64,000 nt of DNA from an uncultured Woeseiaceae bacterium (GCA_947258565.1 CAMYJB010000012.1:45853-109852), one strand, 5' to 3'; counted from the stretch's first letter, positions 28,317 to 38,538 are shown. Notes: generated from the sequence alone by a model not told the origin. Made by a program: numbers and translations.

Positions 28317-29543
28317 ATGGCCGACTGGGATTTGCTGCTGACGGACGCCCGCATCGCCACGATGCGGCAGGGCGCGCCGGATTACGGCACGATCGGTGCA
28401 GGCGCGATCGCAATTGCCGGCGGAATTATCGACTGGATCGGGCCCACCGCCAACCTGCCTGACGGGACTGCCACAGAAACCCGCTCCCTGTCGGGTCGCT
28501 GGCTTACCCCCGCCCTGATCGACTGCCACACGCACCTGGTCTTTGGCGGCCAGCGGGCCGATGAATTCGAGCGGCGCCTGCACGGCGTCAGCTATGAAGA
28601 CATCGCGGCGGAGGGTGGCGGCATCCTGTCGACCGTAATGGCAACCAGGGCGGCCAGCGACGAGCAGCTCCATGCCGATGCGCTTACCCGGTTGCGGACA
28701 CTGGCGCGGGAGGGCGTGGCGACGGTCGAAATCAAGTCGGGCTACGGGCTGGACAGGGACAGCGAGCTCAAGATGCTTCGCGTTGCACGGCGGCTCGGTG
28801 AACACTCCGGGCTGAGCGTCCGCACGACCTTGCTTGCGGCCCATACCGTCCCGCCCGAGTTCGCCGGCGATGCGGATGCCTACATGGACCACATCATCGA
28901 CGAAATACTGCCGGCTGCCGCCGGCGAGGGCCTCGCGGATGCCGTCGATGCCTACTGCGAGTCCGTCGCTTTCGATGCCACGCAGGTCGAGCGGCTGTTC
29001 GCGCGCGCGCGCGAGCTCGACCTGCGAGTCAAACTGCATGCCGACCAGCTGAGCGACGGTGGCGGAGCGGAACTCGCGGCGCGCTTCGGCGCGCTGTCCG
29101 CCGACCACCTGGAATACGCGTCGGCGGACGGCGTTCGCGCCCTGGCCGAATCCGGCACGGCTGCCGTGCTGCTGCCGGGCGCGTACCTGACCCTCAACGC
29201 GACGCAGCAACCTCCGGTGGCGGCATTGCGCGGCAGCGGCGTCCCCATTGCGATTGCCACCGACTGCAACCCGGGCACATCGCCGCTGTGCTCCATTCAT
29301 GTCGCCATGGGCCTCGGCTCGCGCCTGTTCGGCCTGACGCCGGAAGAGTGCCTGGCCGGCGTTACCCGTGAAGCGGCGCGGGCACTCGGTCTCGGCCATG
29401 ATCGCGGTACCCTGGAAAACGGTAAGCGAGCCGATATCGCGGTCTGGGATCTCGACCATCCGAGGGAGCTCGCGTATTGGCTTGGCACGCATCCGCTGTC
29501 AGACTTGCTGATCGCCGGGCGGTCCTTCAGCCCCAACCCGTAA
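28317..29543 (+). CDS. hutI: imidazolonepropionase HutI
   Basis: HutI hydrolyses imidazolonepropionate to N-formimidoylglutamate. ATG 28317 has a strong GGAGGGAG ribosome site and gives 408 residues. The amidohydrolase metal motif HTHLVFGG follows PALIDC. Other conserved blocks are IKSGYGLDRDSELKML, LLAAHTVPPEF, KLHADQLSDGGG, ADHLEYAS and IATDCNPGTSP. The gene is transcribed away from the other hut genes, and only 19 bases separate it from the MFS gene that follows. Confidence 0.97.
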   Translation: MADWDLLLTDARIATMRQGAPDYGTIGAGAIAIAGGIIDWIGPTANLPDGTATETRSLSGRWLTPALIDCHTHLVFGGQRADEFERRLHGVSYEDIAAEGGGILSTVMATRAASDEQLHADALTRLRTLAREGVATVEIKSGYGLDRDSELKMLRVARRLGEHSGLSVRTTLLAAHTVPPEFAGDADAYMDHIIDEILPAAAGEGLADAVDAYCESVAFDATQVERLFARARELDLRVKLHADQLSDGGGAELAARFGALSADHLEYASADGVRALAESGTAAVLLPGAYLTLNATQQPPVAALRGSGVPIAIATDCNPGTSPLCSIHVAMGLGSRLFGLTPEECLAGVTREAARALGLGHDRGTLENGKRADIAVWDLDHPRELAYWLGTHPLSDLLIAGRSFSPNP

Positions 29544-29562
29544 CCGATACTGCACCCGCATC

Positions 29563-30789
29563 ATGAACCCGACTCTTGTTGCCAGACGGAGTTTCGTACT
29601 CACGCTCGGCCTGCTGACGGCCATGGCCGCGCTCACGATCGACATGAGCCTGCCTGCCATACCGGACATGGTGCGATCGCTTGCCACGGACCTGCCGAAG
29701 GGCCAGCTCATCGTCGGTGCATTCATGCTGGGCATGGCCTGCGGCCAGATTCCCGCGGGCCTGTTCTCCGACCGGCTCGGGCGGCTGCCCGTGCTCTATG
29801 CCGGCATGAGCCTGTTTGCGGTGGCCGCAATCGTGGCCACGATTGCGCAAAGCATCGACGTGATGCTGGCCGCGCGTTTCGTCCAGGGCTTTGGCGGAGC
29901 CTCGGCCGTCGTCCTGTCGCGCGCCATCGTCCGCGATATTTCGAGCGGCAAGGACGCCGCGAAACTGATGTCGCTGATGACGATGATCTTCACCGTGGCA
30001 CCGGTCGTCGCACCGACCATAGGCGCACTGCTGGTAGCGCAGTGGGGTTGGCGGGCACCGTTTGCCGCCATTGCGGCCGGCGGCATCCTCATGCTCGTGG
30101 GCATTCGCAGCAACCTGCTCGAAACCCGCACGCCGAATAGCGACGGGCACCCGCTCAGGCAGCTGCAGCGCAGTTTTGCCGAGTTCTTCAGTCACCGGCA
30201 GAGCATTTTCGGTCTGCTGCTGATCGTCGTGCCGCCCGCCGGTTTCATGTCCGTGATCGCGGTTTCGGCCGCGCTGGCCGTCGAGATTTACGGCTTTTCA
30301 GTTCAGGCATACGGCCTCATCTTCGCCTGCGCGGGCCTGTCGATACTCGCGGGCTCGATCATCAATCGCCTGCTCGTACCCCGCATCGAGCTCGTGCCAC
30401 TCATAGGTATCGGCATCGCATTGATGGCCATCGCCTCGACGCAGCTACTGCTGGCGGCCTGGATGAATACAGCGCCCTTCGCGTGGGTGTGGGCGTGTGT
30501 GTGCCTGTTCTTTTTCGCGGTGCCCATCGTGCTCTCGAACGCGATGGTGCTGGCGCTCGACCCGCTGCCACGCATTGCGGGCGTCGCATCGTCCATCATC
30601 GGCACGATCCAGAACGTCATCGGCGCATCGGGCGCGATTCTGGGCGCCTCAATCTACGACGGCACGCTGCGCAACGCCGTCCTGATCATCGGCGGCGCCG
30701 GCTTCATCATGTTGACCATCTTCCTGTTGCGCCCGCTGATCTGCGGTGGCCCCATCGTGCATCACCCGGAGGAACTGGCTCGGGACTGA
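29563..30789 (+). CDS. MFS drug-efflux transporter, Bcr/CflA-like
   Basis: This 408-residue protein has 12 predicted membrane helices. The first carries IDMSLPAIPDM, the usual Bcr/CflA opening, and MFS motif A follows in GLFSDRLGRLPVLY. A second MFS signature RFVQGFGGASAVVLSRAIVR precedes helix 5. Such proteins export drugs, dipeptides or other small molecules by proton antiport. It lies 19 bases behind hutI and may be cotranscribed, but nothing in the sequence links it to histidine or urocanate transport. Confidence 0.88.
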   Translation: MNPTLVARRSFVLTLGLLTAMAALTIDMSLPAIPDMVRSLATDLPKGQLIVGAFMLGMACGQIPAGLFSDRLGRLPVLYAGMSLFAVAAIVATIAQSIDVMLAARFVQGFGGASAVVLSRAIVRDISSGKDAAKLMSLMTMIFTVAPVVAPTIGALLVAQWGWRAPFAAIAAGGILMLVGIRSNLLETRTPNSDGHPLRQLQRSFAEFFSHRQSIFGLLLIVVPPAGFMSVIAVSAALAVEIYGFSVQAYGLIFACAGLSILAGSIINRLLVPRIELVPLIGIGIALMAIASTQLLLAAWMNTAPFAWVWACVCLFFFAVPIVLSNAMVLALDPLPRIAGVASSIIGTIQNVIGASGAILGASIYDGTLRNAVLIIGGAGFIMLTIFLLRPLICGGPIVHHPEELARD

Positions 30790-30821
30790 CGCTCACCGTG
30801 CCGACGCTTTGGGAAATCCTG

Positions 30822-33056
30822 CTAGATAATCTCTGCTTTCGCGCGCAGGCTGTTCCAGTCGCCGGTGTTCTCAGCTTCGATAACGTGCTCGTACATCACC
30901 TCGAGCACCCCGCTCACTTCGTCCAGCATCGATATGAAACGCGGGTCGTCGCGCAACTCGGCGAGATACGGATCCCCGTCGAGGTCCCAGACGTTCGCCA
31001 ACACCGGGGTGTTGAAGCCGTCATCGACAAGGGCGCGGAGCAAATCGAGAGCATGGTCCCTGCGGCCAAGCAGCGCAAGGATCTGCACCTCGCGAATTCC
31101 CTGACCGAACATGCCCAGGCGCGGCCGCTCCCGAGCGACCGGCAGCGCCGCACGCAGCAGTTCCTGGGCGCGGGATGTGTCACCCTGCTGCCGACTGATG
31201 TAGGCCAACCGGATTATTGCGGACAGCGTAAAGCTGTCGACCTGCAGCTCGGTATCTTCAGCAAGGATCGGCTGGCTCACGAACGTGTACTCTCGTGCCT
31301 TCTCAAAGTCTCCGGCGAGCAACGCGACATCGGCAGCTATGCCGGACAGGAGTTGCTTGGCGCGTGGATGCTCGCTGCCATCCATGATCGTCGAAAGGAA
31401 ATCCAGTGCCCGTCGATAATCCAACTCGATAAGTAGCAACAAGCCTTCCATCAAAACCGCAAACGGATGATCGGCCGGCATCTCTTCCAGCAGCGCTATC
31501 GCTCTTTCTTTGTCGCCGAAGGCGAGGTACAGGCGCACGTTCAGCAAGCCGGCCGTCGGATCGCTGCTCAATGAACTCGCCTGCACTATCCAGGCGACGG
31601 CCTCGTCGAGGCGCCCGAGACCGGCAAGGTGCGTTGCCAGATACTGCTTTGGTGTCGGCCATTCGGGATGTATCTCCATCGCTTTGAGCCACAGCCGGAT
31701 CGCCTCGTCATTCTGGCCGCGTTGCGCATACAGCGTCGGGAGGTTCGTGTAGGGTATGCGACCCAGAGGGTCCAGTTCCATGGAACGCTGCAGGAGTTCT
31801 ATGGCCTCTTCATCACGCTCTTCGGAGTCACGCAACATTGCGAACCACATGTGGGCGCTGGCGTGATTAGGGTTGAGCTCGATGGCACGACGAAATGCGG
31901 CTTCCGCCTTGACATTGCCACGTCCTACCCGCGTCTGTTGCCACGCACGGCTCTCCAATAATCCCCTGACAGCATAAGCGTCCGCCAGCCCGGGATCGAG
32001 CTCGAGAGCTTTGTCCAGGTTTTGGCGTGCGATCGCGTACGCTTCTTCCTGCGGCAAATACTGGTGATTGTTTTCCAATAACAGCACACTCTCGGCGAGC
32101 CCGGCATAGGCGGCCGCGTAGCCAGGGTCATACTCGATGGCCTGCTCGAAACTTTCGCGTGCCTTGCGCAGTGGCTCCAGGCGCCGCAGGTAGAGATTGT
32201 CGCGTCCGGACACATAGGCACTGTAGGCGCGCAGGTCCTCAGTCGGCTTCGCCGCAATCCTGATCTGCTCGGCAGGCGTCAGCGTGGTTTCCAGTGCTAT
32301 GGCAATTGCCTCGGATATTTCGCTCTGGATCGCGAAGATGTTTTGCGCCGTCAACTGGCGATCGTAGCTCTCCGCCCAGATATTGACGTCGTCTCCGGCG
32401 TCGACCAGTTGCACATTGATCCTGACATTGTCGCCGACCCGCTGGACCGAACCCTGCAGCACCGAACCGACATCGAGCTCTTCGCCGATCTGGCGTACGT
32501 TCTTGGTGGTGTTCCGGTACTCCATCACGGACGAACGCGAAATCACCTTGCAGGACCCGATGTTCGCCAGCTGGGTCAATATGTCGCCGTGTATGCCGTC
32601 GGCGAAGACCGCGTTATCCGGTTCGCTGCTCAGGCTCGTGAACGGCAGTACGGCGATCGCAGGCTTTTTTGTGACCGCCACCGAAACCGGCGAGTCGCCG
32701 TTGCGAATTCCGGTGACATTGAACGTGATCGACACGCCCAGCGCCACCGCAAGCAGGCCGATGATGAGGTAGTTCATCGCTGCTTTCTTCTCTTTCGTGG
32801 CGCGATGCTCTGACTGAGCCATATCCCTGTCGAGTTTCACCCCCTCCGGCGTAACCTCGAAGACCCATGCCAGCACCACGGCTGCGAAGAAACCGATCAG
32901 GACGATGATCACGTAGACCTGGAAAACCCCTTCCGTCGCGCCGAACGTCGGCAACAAGACGGACCCGGCCTCGATAATGATCCAGGCGATCAGCGCATAG
33001 GCCGCCGCTACGCGCAGCACATTGCGACGACGAAGTTCGGAGATAAAGGAGGGCAT
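30822..33056 (-). CDS. membrane protein with FlgO-like domain and TPR repeats
   Basis: This 744-residue protein has three N-terminal membrane segments (about 15-37, 46-66, 94-114). A FlgO-like periplasmic or cytoplasmic domain follows (about 130-265, beginning KPAIAVLPFTSLSSEP with FADGIHGDILTQLANI). Then come many TPR repeats to the end (about 280-700). The layout matches the C-terminal part of CadC/adenylate-cyclase-like TPR proteins but lacks the N-terminal DNA-binding or cyclase domain. These proteins probably assemble regulatory complexes at the membrane. It is a single gene, converging on the MFS gene. Confidence 0.75.
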   Translation of the reverse strand: MPSFISELRRRNVLRVAAAYALIAWIIIEAGSVLLPTFGATEGVFQVYVIIVLIGFFAAVVLAWVFEVTPEGVKLDRDMAQSEHRATKEKKAAMNYLIIGLLAVALGVSITFNVTGIRNGDSPVSVAVTKKPAIAVLPFTSLSSEPDNAVFADGIHGDILTQLANIGSCKVISRSSVMEYRNTTKNVRQIGEELDVGSVLQGSVQRVGDNVRINVQLVDAGDDVNIWAESYDRQLTAQNIFAIQSEISEAIAIALETTLTPAEQIRIAAKPTEDLRAYSAYVSGRDNLYLRRLEPLRKARESFEQAIEYDPGYAAAYAGLAESVLLLENNHQYLPQEEAYAIARQNLDKALELDPGLADAYAVRGLLESRAWQQTRVGRGNVKAEAAFRRAIELNPNHASAHMWFAMLRDSEERDEEAIELLQRSMELDPLGRIPYTNLPTLYAQRGQNDEAIRLWLKAMEIHPEWPTPKQYLATHLAGLGRLDEAVAWIVQASSLSSDPTAGLLNVRLYLAFGDKERAIALLEEMPADHPFAVLMEGLLLLIELDYRRALDFLSTIMDGSEHPRAKQLLSGIAADVALLAGDFEKAREYTFVSQPILAEDTELQVDSFTLSAIIRLAYISRQQGDTSRAQELLRAALPVARERPRLGMFGQGIREVQILALLGRRDHALDLLRALVDDGFNTPVLANVWDLDGDPYLAELRDDPRFISMLDEVSGVLEVMYEHVIEAENTGDWNSLRAKAEII

Positions 33057-33084
33057 TGCGTGAATTATAAGCGAACGGCTGCGG

Positions 33085-33672
33085 CTACGGCAGCTCGGAC
33101 AGGACTTCCCGGAGGCATTTGCGCTTTTGCTCCGGCGTGATCTTCGGGTAGCCGTACCAGATCAGGCCGACGACGGACTCCGCGCTGGCATCAATACCGA
33201 CGATATCCAGGAAGCGCTCGTCGCGGGTGATATCGCCCGTCGTCCATTTGCTGCCGATGCCCGCTTTCCAGAGGTACAGCATCAGGTTCTGTACCGCGGC
33301 CGAGCACGCAGCGTAATCCTCCCGCTGCAGCAAGTCGTCGTCCGATCGCCGGCAGGTCACCACGAGCCAGCCCGGTTTCTCGGACCACTGCTCGCGTTTG
33401 AACCTTCCTGCATCGCGACCTTTTTTCGCCGTAACGATCTCGCAGCACAGGTCGAGACACTGTTCCATGGTGTCGCGCCCCAGCAGATAGAAGTGCCACG
33501 GTTCCGTGACATGATGATTGGGCGCCCACGTCGCAGCTTCGATCGCTTCGCGAACGAGCTCACCGGGTACTGGCGTCTGCAGATACAGATTGATCGTGCG
33601 CCTGCCACGGATGACCTCCGCGAAGTCGCGCAGCGACTGCGTCTCGTAACTGGGCGGCGCTTTCTTGCTCAT
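33085..33672 (-). CDS. nitroreductase-family flavoprotein
   Basis: This 195-residue protein (ATG 33672, overlapping the thiolase stop by 4 bases) has the FMN-binding nitroreductase fold. The family blocks are VIRGRRTINLYLQTPVP, ATWAPNHHVTEPWHFYLLG, AACSAAVQNLMLYLWKAGIGSKWTTG (the last in part), and the C-terminal GLIWYGYPK. It is close to YdjA/TdsD-type NAD(P)H oxidoreductases. The electron acceptor is unknown. It ends the leftward transporter-thiolase-nitroreductase operon. Confidence 0.9.
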   Translation of the reverse strand: MSKKAPPSYETQSLRDFAEVIRGRRTINLYLQTPVPGELVREAIEAATWAPNHHVTEPWHFYLLGRDTMEQCLDLCCEIVTAKKGRDAGRFKREQWSEKPGWLVVTCRRSDDDLLQREDYAACSAAVQNLMLYLWKAGIGSKWTTGDITRDERFLDIVGIDASAESVVGLIWYGYPKITPEQKRKCLREVLSELP

Positions 33673-34874
33673 GGCCGCTCGATGACCATCGCGATGCCCT
33701 GGCCCACACCGATGCACATTGTGCAGAGTGCGTAACGGGCGTTCCGGCGGCGCAGCTCGTAAGCTGCAGTGGTCACGAGTCGAGCGCCTGACATCCCGAG
33801 CGGATGCCCGAGCGCTATTGCGCCGCCGTTCGGGTTCACGTGCTCGGCGTCGTCATCGACGCCGAGCCGCCGCAGCGTGGCAAGCCCCTGTGCCGCGAAG
33901 GCCTCATTGAGCTCGATAACATCCATGCGGGAGACATCGAGCCCGGCAAGCGCCAGCACTTTTTCCGTAGCCGGCGCCGGCCCGATGCCCATTATGCGAG
34001 GCTCGACCCCGACTGCGGCCCACGCGACCACCCGCGCAAGCGGCTCCAGGCCGTGGCGACCGGCAGCATCCGCGGATGCCACGAGCAGCGCGCAGGCGCC
34101 GTCGTTGATGCCGGAGGCGTTGCCGGCCGTAACGCTGCCGCCGCTGCGCACGATGGGCTTCAGCTTCGCCAGCGCTTCGATCGTCGAAGCCGGTCGCGGA
34201 TGTTCGTCGGTATCCACGACGACTGAATCCCCGCGGCGCTGCGGCACGGTGACGGGCACGATCTCTTCGGCGAGCACCCCCGATCCGATGGCGGCCTCTG
34301 CACGCTGCTGACTGCGCAGCGCGAACGCGTCCTGGTCCTCGCGCGAAATATCGAAATCGTCGGCGACGTTCTCCGCCGTCTCCGCCATCGAATCGATGCC
34401 GTACTGTTCCTCGAGCTTCCGGTTCACGAAACGCCAGCCGAGCGTAGTGTCGTAGATCTCCGCGTTACGGCCAAACGCCGTGCTCTGCTTGGCCATGACG
34501 AAGGGCGCGCGCGACATCGACTCCACACCCCCGGCAATCGCCAGTCCGATACCGCCGGCGCGGATCGCGTCCGCGACGTTGCCGAGCGCATTCATGCCGG
34601 AGCCACACAGGCGGTTGACGGTTGCCGCCGGGACCGTGACCGGCAGGCCGGCCAGCAGTGACGACATGCGTCCGACATTGCGATTGTCCTCGCCGGCCTG
34701 GTTGGCGCAGCCGTACACGACATCCTCGATCCAAGCCGGATCGAGGTTCGCCTGCCGCGCGAGCAAAGCGGCAATCGGCACCGCGCCGAGATCGTCGGCA
34801 CGTACCGACGAGAGCGCGCCGCCGTAGCGCCCTATCGGCGTGCGTACCGCGTCGCAAATAAACGCTTCAGCCAT
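33669..34874 (-). CDS. acetyl-CoA C-acyltransferase (thiolase), PcaF-like
   Basis: This 401-residue thiolase starts at ATG 34874. Catalytic residues are Cys90 in NRLCGSGMNALG, His357 in LGHPLGMSGAR, and Cys387 in CTMCIGVGQG. The opening EAFICDAVRTPIGRYGGAL and RADDLGAVPIAALLAR are most like beta-ketoadipyl-CoA thiolase PcaF. Without other aromatic-degradation genes nearby, a broader 3-oxoacyl-CoA thiolase role is equally possible. It overlaps both neighbours in the operon by a few bases. Confidence 0.9.
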   Translation of the reverse strand: MAEAFICDAVRTPIGRYGGALSSVRADDLGAVPIAALLARQANLDPAWIEDVVYGCANQAGEDNRNVGRMSSLLAGLPVTVPAATVNRLCGSGMNALGNVADAIRAGGIGLAIAGGVESMSRAPFVMAKQSTAFGRNAEIYDTTLGWRFVNRKLEEQYGIDSMAETAENVADDFDISREDQDAFALRSQQRAEAAIGSGVLAEEIVPVTVPQRRGDSVVVDTDEHPRPASTIEALAKLKPIVRSGGSVTAGNASGINDGACALLVASADAAGRHGLEPLARVVAWAAVGVEPRIMGIGPAPATEKVLALAGLDVSRMDVIELNEAFAAQGLATLRRLGVDDDAEHVNPNGGAIALGHPLGMSGARLVTTAAYELRRRNARYALCTMCIGVGQGIAMVIERP

Positions 34875-36204
34875 CGGGGCCCGTCGCCGTAGCCATGTCG
34901 GTGGTCGCGGCCTGCCGGGCGATCGACTGGTAGGACCGTCCAAGCCACGCGCCGATGAGCGCCCACCCCGCGGCGATCAGTGCCGCGAACAGCGCGACAC
35001 CGGTCAACCCGAGGCCCAGTGTCGCCGTCAGCGCGGTGTAGGTCCACGCGGTGACCATATCACCGCCACGATAGACGACGATGTCGATGACGGGCTTCGC
35101 CTTGAAGCGGGTTTCCGAATCGACGACCGTGAACAACATCTCCCTTCCTGGCCGCGTAATCGCGTAGTTGCCCGCCCGCCGGGCAACCTGCAGCCCGATC
35201 AGCACCGCCAGCAACGGCGTCGCAGCAACGATGAACCATCCGCCTATCATGAGCACGGGGATCAGCGCGAGCGTCGTCGCCATGCCAAAGCGCGTCGAGA
35301 TCCGGCCGGTGGCGAACACGGCCGTCACGATCGCCAGCGAGTTCACGGCGAGGTCGATGCCGGCCCAGATTTGCGTGCGCACGTCGCGATCGAAGACCGC
35401 CAGCAACTTCCTCAGTTCGAAATAGACGAACGTGTTCATGATGACGTAGAAGAAAATGAACGCGCCGATCGCCAGCAGGTAGGGATTGCTCAGGAACAGC
35501 CAGAATCCCGAGAACGGGTTCCGCCCGAGCGTCTGCTCGCGCGTCAGGTCCGGCTGCACGTTTTCAGTGCCGAGTTCGCCGGCGCGCAGCTTTTCCAGCG
35601 CCCCGATAATCGCGACCGGGATGAGCAACATGGTGGCGGAAATAAGCAACAGGTTCATCATGCCGATGTTGTCGGCGAAGAATGCGGGGATCGACGGACC
35701 GACGATCGCCCCGGTACTGGCGCCGGTTGCGATCACCCCGAACAGCCGCGGCGCCTGGTCGCGGCTGAACAGCCCGGACATGTAGCTCCAGAACACCGAT
35801 ACGTGGAACAGGCTGAAAACGCTCAGCCAGACGTAGAACGCCTTGTTTATGAAGTCGGCATTCTCAGTACCAGTACTCGCGACGTAAAACCCCGCGAAAC
35901 TCGCGGCGAACGCAATGTAGACGCCAGGCACCAGGCGCTTGAAGCGCACTCTCGAGATAATGGCGCCGTACAGGAAGACCGCTACGACGCTGAAGAAGAA
36001 TGTCGAGGTCCACAGCCAGCTCAGTTCCTCGTCGGACCAGTCGGACGACATCGCGTCGCGGACCGGGCGCAGGATGAAGTAGGCCGCCATGAGTGTGAAA
36101 ACAAACGCAAACGACAGCAGCGTCGCCTTCAGTTCGTGCGGCTCGATCTTGGCCGCGACCTTCATAATTCGACTGACGGGGTTGATGCGCCCTGCGCTGC
36201 TCAT
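34867..36204 (-). CDS. MFS/NTP-NDP-translocase-like transporter
   Basis: This 445-residue protein has about 12 hydrophobic segments. It opens with ATLLSFAFVFTLMAAYFILR and PVRDAM, the signature of the bacterial ATP:ADP-translocase-like branch of the MFS. Members in free-living bacteria have unknown substrates and are not proven nucleotide exchangers. The gene leads the leftward operon and overlaps the thiolase gene by 8 bases, so its substrate may feed acyl-CoA metabolism, which is inference. Confidence 0.75.
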   Translation of the reverse strand: MSSAGRINPVSRIMKVAAKIEPHELKATLLSFAFVFTLMAAYFILRPVRDAMSSDWSDEELSWLWTSTFFFSVVAVFLYGAIISRVRFKRLVPGVYIAFAASFAGFYVASTGTENADFINKAFYVWLSVFSLFHVSVFWSYMSGLFSRDQAPRLFGVIATGASTGAIVGPSIPAFFADNIGMMNLLLISATMLLIPVAIIGALEKLRAGELGTENVQPDLTREQTLGRNPFSGFWLFLSNPYLLAIGAFIFFYVIMNTFVYFELRKLLAVFDRDVRTQIWAGIDLAVNSLAIVTAVFATGRISTRFGMATTLALIPVLMIGGWFIVAATPLLAVLIGLQVARRAGNYAITRPGREMLFTVVDSETRFKAKPVIDIVVYRGGDMVTAWTYTALTATLGLGLTGVALFAALIAAGWALIGAWLGRSYQSIARQAATTDMATATGPDG

Positions 36205-36326
36205 GCTGTCGTTCCGACCGGCTGGCGATGTGCGAGCGTATCATCGCGCGGCAAAGCGGACTAGCGCAGGGCGATACGTGTGGCGATCTCCAGCAACTCG
36301 TCGGCGGCAGGCCGTACCTTGCGGGG

Positions 36327-38282
36327 TCAGATGGCTTTCTCGAGGAGGTCGTCGTGGCGCAGGTCCTCAGCACCGCGCGTGCGCGCTTTGGCCCGATACA
36401 TTGCCTGGTCCGCTTCGCGCAGCAGGCCTGTCAGCGTGTTGGCATTGGTCGGATACAGCGCCAGGCCAATGCTTGCCGCGCAGCTCATCGTGTTATTGCC
36501 GATGTTGTAAGGTGCCTCGAGGGCCTGCGCCAGCCGTTTTGCCAGCCTGTCCGCGACCGCCGCGGAGACATCCGGCACCAGCGCTACGAACTCGTCACCG
36601 CCGGGTCGGCCGATGATGTCCTGCGAGCGCAGGCTCTTGCGCAGTCGCTGCGCGGCTATGGTCAGCAGCTGATCGCCGACCACGTGCCCATACTCGTCGT
36701 TGATATCCTTGAACTCGTTGAGATCGATGAACAGTAGCGCTCCGGTTGCATCGTCGGCGCTGTCCGTCAGTCGCTGCGCAGCGTCACGCTCGAATCCCCG
36801 CCGGTTGAGTACGCCGGTCAGCGGGTCCGACCACGCGATAGACTCCATCTGGCGTTCCTTGGCCTTGCTGTCCGTAACGTCGATAAAGGTGGCGGCGATG
36901 TCGTCGCCGACCGGTTCACAGATCATGCGTAACCAGCGCAGCTTATCGCCGTTGTTCTGCACCAGCTCCATGTCCACGCTTTCACCTGCTGTGCAGGATT
37001 CATCCATCTGCTCGAGCATCACCAGCTGGGCACCTGCATCCAGGCCGGTCATCGCGCGCTGCGCTATTTCACGGGCCGTCAGGTCGACCAGGTCATCCGG
37101 TTCGGAATTCAGGAAGCGCCCTGCTGCGGCGTTGGCGAATATGCAGCGCAAGTCCTTGCCGCCGCAGTCCTCGTCCTGAACCCAGCGGAAGCGAATGACG
37201 CCGTTGACGGAGTGATCGATCAGCGTACGCAACAGCTTTTCACTCTTGCGAACCTCGCTCTGCGCTTTTTCGACGTCGCTCACGTCACGGAACATCAGCA
37301 CGCGCCCGCCGCGCACGGAGCTTCGTTCTGACTGGATTGGCGATACCTGGACGTGCAGGAAACGCCCGGTAGCCGTCATCATCTTCTGCGGTTTGTGGGT
37401 CTCCAGCGCTTCGAACACGACGGTCGCGCCGTCCGTGAACAATTGCTCGAGCGGCGTGTGCAGCGCGTCGTGCTCCGAGACCGAGAGCATCGTCTCGGCA
37501 CAGTGGTTCAGGCCGATGATGCGCTGCTGTTCGTCGATGACGATGACCGGATCCTGCATGTTCTGAAATACCGTCTCATAGGCCAGGGGCGTGAATTCCA
37601 CGATCCCCTCACCGACGATCAGCCAGGCATAGATCGGCAACATCGCTGCAAACACCAGTGGTACGAATGAAATGACGTTGGAGCCGAATCCCAGGTCGTA
37701 AGCGCCGGTCGCGATCAGTGGGCCGATGCAGGCGGCTACCAGCAGAAACAGGCCGCGGCGGTGCGCGGGCGCGACCGCCGAACTGTGTACCAGCAAGGTG
37801 AACATTGCCGCGCCGATCAGGGCATAGCTGTGCGGTGCATGCACGAAGAGGAACCAAGGGCCCCATTGGTCCGGGCGAGTCAGATAACGGCCGTCTTCAC
37901 TGACGGCAGGCAACTGCCACATAAACTCGTGAAACTGGTTCGTCGCCGCGAGGGTGATGGAGACCGTCGGCACGATGAGCAGTAGCACGATCGTCCGCAG
38001 CGGTGTGGTCGCGCCGGCATATTCCCGAAAACAGACGAATGCCGCCAGCGGCAGCAGTGCCGTGCCGATGAAATGGCCGGTCCGGCCGATCGAGAACACC
38101 AGGAACGATTCCGACAGCAGTTCCACGGCGCCGCCCATCACCCAGAAGCTGATGATCACGAACAGCACACCGATCGGCACACTGCCCACTTCCCGCTTGG
38201 CCACGATCAGGCGTATGCCGAGCAGCAGGTAGCAGGCCGCGCTGAAGATCAACAGCATGGACACTGCGATGTCCAGGTTCAT
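36327..38282 (-). CDS. membrane diguanylate cyclase (7TM-PAS-PAS-GGDEF)
   Basis: This 651-residue protein has seven or so N-terminal membrane helices of the histidine-kinase-type 7TM sensor (residues 1-225). Two PAS domains follow (about 238-350 and 355-480), then a GGDEF domain. The catalytic GGDEF (561-565) is intact, and the inhibitory RxxD site (RSQD, 552-555) lies five residues before it. It should make cyclic di-GMP with product feedback. After the TGA stop the same frame stays open for 21 more codons; see the findings. Confidence 0.93.
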   Translation of the reverse strand: MNLDIAVSMLLIFSAACYLLLGIRLIVAKREVGSVPIGVLFVIISFWVMGGAVELLSESFLVFSIGRTGHFIGTALLPLAAFVCFREYAGATTPLRTIVLLLIVPTVSITLAATNQFHEFMWQLPAVSEDGRYLTRPDQWGPWFLFVHAPHSYALIGAAMFTLLVHSSAVAPAHRRGLFLLVAACIGPLIATGAYDLGFGSNVISFVPLVFAAMLPIYAWLIVGEGIVEFTPLAYETVFQNMQDPVIVIDEQQRIIGLNHCAETMLSVSEHDALHTPLEQLFTDGATVVFEALETHKPQKMMTATGRFLHVQVSPIQSERSSVRGGRVLMFRDVSDVEKAQSEVRKSEKLLRTLIDHSVNGVIRFRWVQDEDCGGKDLRCIFANAAAGRFLNSEPDDLVDLTAREIAQRAMTGLDAGAQLVMLEQMDESCTAGESVDMELVQNNGDKLRWLRMICEPVGDDIAATFIDVTDSKAKERQMESIAWSDPLTGVLNRRGFERDAAQRLTDSADDATGALLFIDLNEFKDINDEYGHVVGDQLLTIAAQRLRKSLRSQDIIGRPGGDEFVALVPDVSAAVADRLAKRLAQALEAPYNIGNNTMSCAASIGLALYPTNANTLTGLLREADQAMYRAKARTRGAEDLRHDDLLEKAI

Positions 38283-38485
38283 AGTGGCTCACCCGAAACC
38301 ATCAACTCCTTGGGAGATCCTACGGAAGCTAAGGCCTTGATTCCCGGAACTGTTTCGCAGCTTTTGAAGGGCGTCTCAGGGCAAACTGAGGCGTGGTTCA
38401 CAACCCGGCAGGGCTCCTGCTCGCAGATTCGCAACAACCGTCTGTTTTTATTAGACTTCTTCCCTGACCGGCGCGGTGCGAGGTT

Positions 38486-38513
38486 TTGCCAATCAACCGG
38501 ACCGGCTTAGCAT
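38486..38513 (+). promoter_or_regulatory. sigma70-like promoter for the DUF1232 gene
   Basis: TTGCCA (38486-38491) and TAGCAT (38508-38513) are separated by 16 bases and lie 25 bases before the gene's start codon. The match to the consensus is moderate, and no other good pair was seen in this 256-base divergent region. Confidence 0.4.
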
Positions 38514-38538
38514 AGTCGCTCACACAGGAAGCCTCACC

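Noticed and set aside
34840..36264. Open frame of 474 codons on the plus strand
   Set aside because: It is antisense to the transporter gene; the product is composition-biased (His/Arg/Asp) with no motif.
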